From positions 62,001-126,000 of the forward strand of contig JBEVXH010000003.1 of the NCBI GenBank assembly GCA_040506195.1: DNA of 64,000 nucleotides. The letters are read 5' to 3'. This stretch comes from Thiodiazotropha sp040506195 (GTDB lineage: Bacteria; Pseudomonadota; Gammaproteobacteria; Chromatiales; Chromatiaceae). Position numbers and translations under genes: made by a program. The notes under the pieces were generated by a model, which saw nothing but the letters and a program-made list of their open reading frames with translations, ran no database searches and had not been told where the DNA came from. Shown here one piece after another: positions 61,164 through 64,000 of this stretch; within the stretch, counting starts at the first letter, position 1; every line of letters begins with the position of its first letter.

Positions 61164-61832
61164 ATGAAGAGATTCACTATTTCGATCTTCTGCCTGCTGT
61201 TGCTGCCTGCGGTAGTTCAGGCAAAAACCTATTATGTTACCGACGACTTCAAAATCGCCATGCGCACCGGCGAGAGTATCAAACATCGCATAACCCGTTA
61301 TATCAACACCGGCACCGCAGTGGCGGTCATCTCCACCAACAAGGAGAGCGGTTACAGCAAGGTTCGAGTGGGCACTAAAGAGGGTTTCGTGCTGACCAGA
61401 CAGCTGCTGAGTGAACCTGTCGCACGTACCCAGTTGGAGACCATGCGCAAAGAGATTGATGCGTTGAAGGCAGCTCCGGGAGAACTGCGGGGTAACCTTG
61501 CCGACCTGCAGAAGAATCACCGTGAACTGCTGGCCTCACACCAAAAGCTGCAACAGATCAAGGACAAGCAGGAACAGGAGCTGCAAAGCATCCAGAGAAC
61601 CGCTTCCAATGCGATTCGCATCTCCAATGAACGCAATGAACTGCGCAAGCAGGTCGCCGATCTGACCCGTGAAGCCGAGGACCTGAAACAGGAAAACCGC
61701 GACCTCAGCAACGAAGCCACACGTGACTGGTTCCTTATCGGTGCGGGTGTAATCATTGCCGGTATTTTGATTGGCCTGATCCTGCCACATCTGCGATTCC
61801 AAAGACGCCGCAACAGCTGGGGTTCTCTTTAA
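61164..61832 (+). CDS. SH3-domain membrane protein (TIGR04211 type)
   Basis: 222 residues: signal peptide ending VVQAK, an SH3-like domain (about 20-85; YYVTDDFKIAMRTGESIKHRITRYINTGTAV, SGYSKVRVGTKEGFVLTRQLL), a long coiled coil (95-190), and a C-terminal membrane helix (WFLIGAGVIIAGILIGLILP). Peptidoglycan- or envelope-associated function is inferred. Confidence 0.88.
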   Translation: MKRFTISIFCLLLLPAVVQAKTYYVTDDFKIAMRTGESIKHRITRYINTGTAVAVISTNKESGYSKVRVGTKEGFVLTRQLLSEPVARTQLETMRKEIDALKAAPGELRGNLADLQKNHRELLASHQKLQQIKDKQEQELQSIQRTASNAIRISNERNELRKQVADLTREAEDLKQENRDLSNEATRDWFLIGAGVIIAGILIGLILPHLRFQRRRNSWGSL

Positions 61833-62329
61833 ACAATTGAGTTGCTGCCTTATCTACGACTATTTGCCCAAGACCTGAAAAGGCAGCACATAAACTCTCC
61901 ATTCCATCTACGCCATGAGCATGACAAGTGTGCGGCAAGTGCATGCTTTAAGGAACTCACTGTCACAGCCCTCAATGGCCGCCTATAAATGGACATCACA
62001 TATTCAACCGTGTGAAACCACTTCAAGAATTAACTTCTTCTTTCAACCATCACTTCGAAGAATGTGTGACCTAAGTCACAAAAGTACTAAAGATATTGTC
62101 ATCCTTACCGTTAAGACTAGAAATATTTAGGCTGATACATGTCCAGAACATCTCTGGAGCAACAGACTACCATACTCAATACAGAAGGGATGCACTCAAG
62201 AGTGTAGGCTGATCCTTCTATCTGACATTAAAGCTTAATTTTATTGACTCTTTACCCTGGACTAATGAAGGGGTCTCTGCTTGGCCGGTTTCGTGACAAT
62301 CAGAGGAATATTGATATTAGGTGACTTGA
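61833..62329. other. Intergenic stretch
   Basis: 497 bp, AT-rich, no convincing ORF on either strand and no strong hairpin. It probably contains the promoter of the following gene. Confidence 0.4.
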
Positions 62330-63061
62330 ATGTCAGACGCCCTGAAAAATTCTCATATTGATGAACACACTGCTGAGACGGCCGGATATCCGATGCAGAC
62401 GGCCTTCATTGATCAGCCTCAATGGGATTTAACCATTCCGAAAGGTGTTGATCTGGGCTTGTGGGCGAAACATTTAGCATATTCTGTCGCACGCGAACCA
62501 TTCAACCTGATCAATCATGTTCGCAGAGTTCGCTTACACTTGGCATGCAATGAAGCTGATGCATCATTCGGCGCCATGCTGGACCTTCACTTGGTACTTG
62601 GCGACAAGGGCATCAGTCTACGGGGCAGCCTTTTACGACAGTTGAGAAAAATACTGCCTCAAGACCGCTATGGCCTGTTTCTCAAGCACTATAAGCCTGG
62701 GCTGCGGCCTGATCAACCGCTGCCCCCCAGTCGCCATTCCGTGCTCGGCAACTTTTTTGCTGGGAATACAATTCTCGTAAAAAAAGAAACCTCTCGAACT
62801 GCGCCCGGCTTAAAACAGCAAAACCCATTGGACCTAGCGAGAGAAGAACTTAATTTTGGCGACGTATCCAAGGCGCAGCAGATCCTGGAAGAGGCATTGA
62901 TTGAAGCGCCAAAAACACCTGAACTGCATCACGAATTACTGGAACTGTATAGCCATACACGTTCACTTGAAGACCTGATACGCATGCAGGAGAGGCTTGG
63001 CGACAACATTGCTATTGCGCTTGAGGAATGGAATCAGACACGCAGTAAGCTGGAAAATTGA
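62330..63061 (+). CDS. Uncharacterised protein with TPR-like C-terminus
   Basis: 243 residues, no signal. The middle part (LACNEADASFGAMLDLHLVLGDKGISLRGSLLRQLRKILP) and the end (LDLAREELNFGDVSKAQQILEEALIEAPKTPELHHELLELYSHTRSLEDL) resemble the FimV/TPR helical repeat arrangement. It is followed after 10 nt by the next gene, so they form an operon. Function unknown. Confidence 0.65.
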   Translation: MSDALKNSHIDEHTAETAGYPMQTAFIDQPQWDLTIPKGVDLGLWAKHLAYSVAREPFNLINHVRRVRLHLACNEADASFGAMLDLHLVLGDKGISLRGSLLRQLRKILPQDRYGLFLKHYKPGLRPDQPLPPSRHSVLGNFFAGNTILVKKETSRTAPGLKQQNPLDLAREELNFGDVSKAQQILEEALIEAPKTPELHHELLELYSHTRSLEDLIRMQERLGDNIAIALEEWNQTRSKLEN

Positions 63062-63071
63062 GGAATTGTTT

Positions 63072-64000
63072 ATGTCTGCTCGAAACGATCAAAAGCTATT
63101 CAAAATAGCACTATTGGGAGTAAGCGATAGGGATATGGCCATGCTCGAACTGTTCCTCCAAAGGCAGAACAAAGATAAGTATACCATAGTGCCGGAACAA
63201 CAGGCGCAGTTGTGTATCCTGGATTTAGACAGTTTAAACGGTAAGAAACTACTTCAGCATCAGCGCAACCACCATCCTCACCGCCCTGTACTCGCACTCT
63301 CGGTGCGTGATCGGGAAATTGATGGCGTGCAGTTCCTGCGTAAGCCCATAAAGGTCGAGTTACTCAAGAAAATTATTGACTTTTATCGCAATGAACCAAT
63401 CCATAAAAACGCAGATTCCGAAATAAAAACCCCGGCTGAAGTCCAAAAAGTTGAATCTCCCACTAAACCGCCAGTGCAACCAATCACTACCGGACAGCCC
63501 GATACAGAAGAGAAGCGAATCCCGGTAGGTTTCGCGGCCAACGACACTCAAAATGCCGTACGCAACCTTGAAACTCTAACCCGTATCACCCATGAGTGTT
63601 GCGGTACTGAAAACAGTACAGACTTAGCCAATGGAGCAGACCGCGACAAGCTTTTTTACGATTCCCAAAACCTGTTCCAACACATCCTGAAGAGCGCCAT
63701 AGCACGCTGCCGGAAAGATGCGTACCCGATCACCCTCCATCTACCTGGCGGAAAAAGCATCACCCTTTTGCCAAAAGCCAGGGTTGCTTTGACTGACCTC
63801 AGTGATTCCAGGTTACGCCCACGCTGCCTCATGGCGGTCAAACCGGACGAGATTCGTTTTGAGCATCCTCGCGTTAGCGAAACCAACCTGTTGCGACTCA
63901 GCAAGCAGACACCTCAAAATATGGACGCGTTGCTCTGGAAAGTGACCTTATGGAGTGCCCGCGGCCGCCTCCCGCTCAATACGGATATTCATGCACCGGT
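63072..64000 (+). CDS. Uncharacterised protein with N-terminal receiver-like domain (partial)
   Basis: At least 309 codons, open at the window end. ATG at 63072 after GAGGA. Residues about 8-105 have a receiver-like alternation (KLFKIALLGVSDRDMAMLELFL, AQLCILDLDSLNG, RPVLALSVRDRE, VQFLRKPIKVELLKKIIDFY). CILDLDS keeps an Asp, but the family match is weak. A Pro-rich linker (about 118-150) leads to a second globular domain (ITLLPKARVALTDLSDSRLRPR onward). Function unknown. Confidence 0.6.
   Translation, partial: MSARNDQKLFKIALLGVSDRDMAMLELFLQRQNKDKYTIVPEQQAQLCILDLDSLNGKKLLQHQRNHHPHRPVLALSVRDREIDGVQFLRKPIKVELLKKIIDFYRNEPIHKNADSEIKTPAEVQKVESPTKPPVQPITTGQPDTEEKRIPVGFAANDTQNAVRNLETLTRITHECCGTENSTDLANGADRDKLFYDSQNLFQHILKSAIARCRKDAYPITLHLPGGKSITLLPKARVALTDLSDSRLRPRCLMAVKPDEIRFEHPRVSETNLLRLSKQTPQNMDALLWKVTLWSARGRLPLNTDIHAP

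Overview
The window comes from a gammaproteobacterial, dsr-type sulfur oxidiser. The genes suggest a relative of the Sedimenticola / Candidatus Thiodiazotropha / Chromatiales group; that is inference from gene content, not a database match. The evidence is a reverse-type dissimilatory sulfite reductase operon with dsrEFH and dsrL (markers of the oxidative direction), a glycine/aromatic-rich sulfur globule protein, a complete periplasmic nitrate reductase locus with its NarX/NarL regulators and an FNR protein, and ordinary gammaproteobacterial gene orders (ftsB-ispD-ispF-truD, pyrG-kdsA-eno, rnhA-dnaQ-mltD).

Layout. 1-9235 (minus strand): dsrA-B-E-F-H-C-M-K-L-J-O, with dsrO cut by the window edge; DNA hairpins lie between dsrA/dsrB and between dsrC/dsrM. 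9741-11771 (plus): a divergent three-gene cluster of a frameshifted unknown gene, a solitary Cas6-like protein with no CRISPR array or other cas gene in the window, and a DsrC paralogue that has lost both redox cysteines. 12312-15487: ECF sigma factor, PiuC-type dioxygenase, a pseudo-receiver and unknowns. 15748-23672: truD, ispF, an HDOD protein, ispD, ftsB, eno, kdsA, pyrG. 24011-31384: sulfur globule gene, fnr, dnaQ, rnhA, a methyltransferase, mltD, a tautomerase and a LysR regulator. 32143-36887: a degenerate ZnuA-like protein and an Fe(III) ABC transporter (fbpABC) behind a Fur-box-like site. 37271-45254: cobO, an AIM24/TIGR00266 protein, a SulP permease, a methyltransferase, LemA plus an M48 peptidase, and an HNH nuclease. 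45476-55920: narXL, napFDAGHBC and moaA. 56422-64000: an MscS-type channel, a CopD-like membrane protein, argD-argF, an SH3 protein and two unknown genes, the last cut by the window edge.

Physiology. Persulfide sulfur (as DsrC trisulfide) would be handled by DsrEFH/DsrC/DsrAB/DsrMKJOP/DsrL, with sulfur stored in globules. Nitrate would be an electron acceptor through NapA fed by both NapC and NapGH, under NarXL and FNR. MoaA sits beside the molybdoenzyme it supports.

The least explained structure is a family of small non-coding elements (about 150-290 bp, terminal inverted repeats GGCCTGTTAACAC..., flanked by CTAG). At least seven copies or end-remnants are dispersed here. Several sit exactly at TAG stop codons of fnr, dnaQ, rnhA, cobO and a small ORF; one abuts the cobO start codon, one lies just upstream of the dnaQ start, and one supplies a new C-terminus to the MscS-type channel. 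The orphan Cas6-like / cysteine-less DsrC cluster next to dsr is the other main candidate for an undescribed system. No tRNA, rRNA, CRISPR array or transposase gene was seen.
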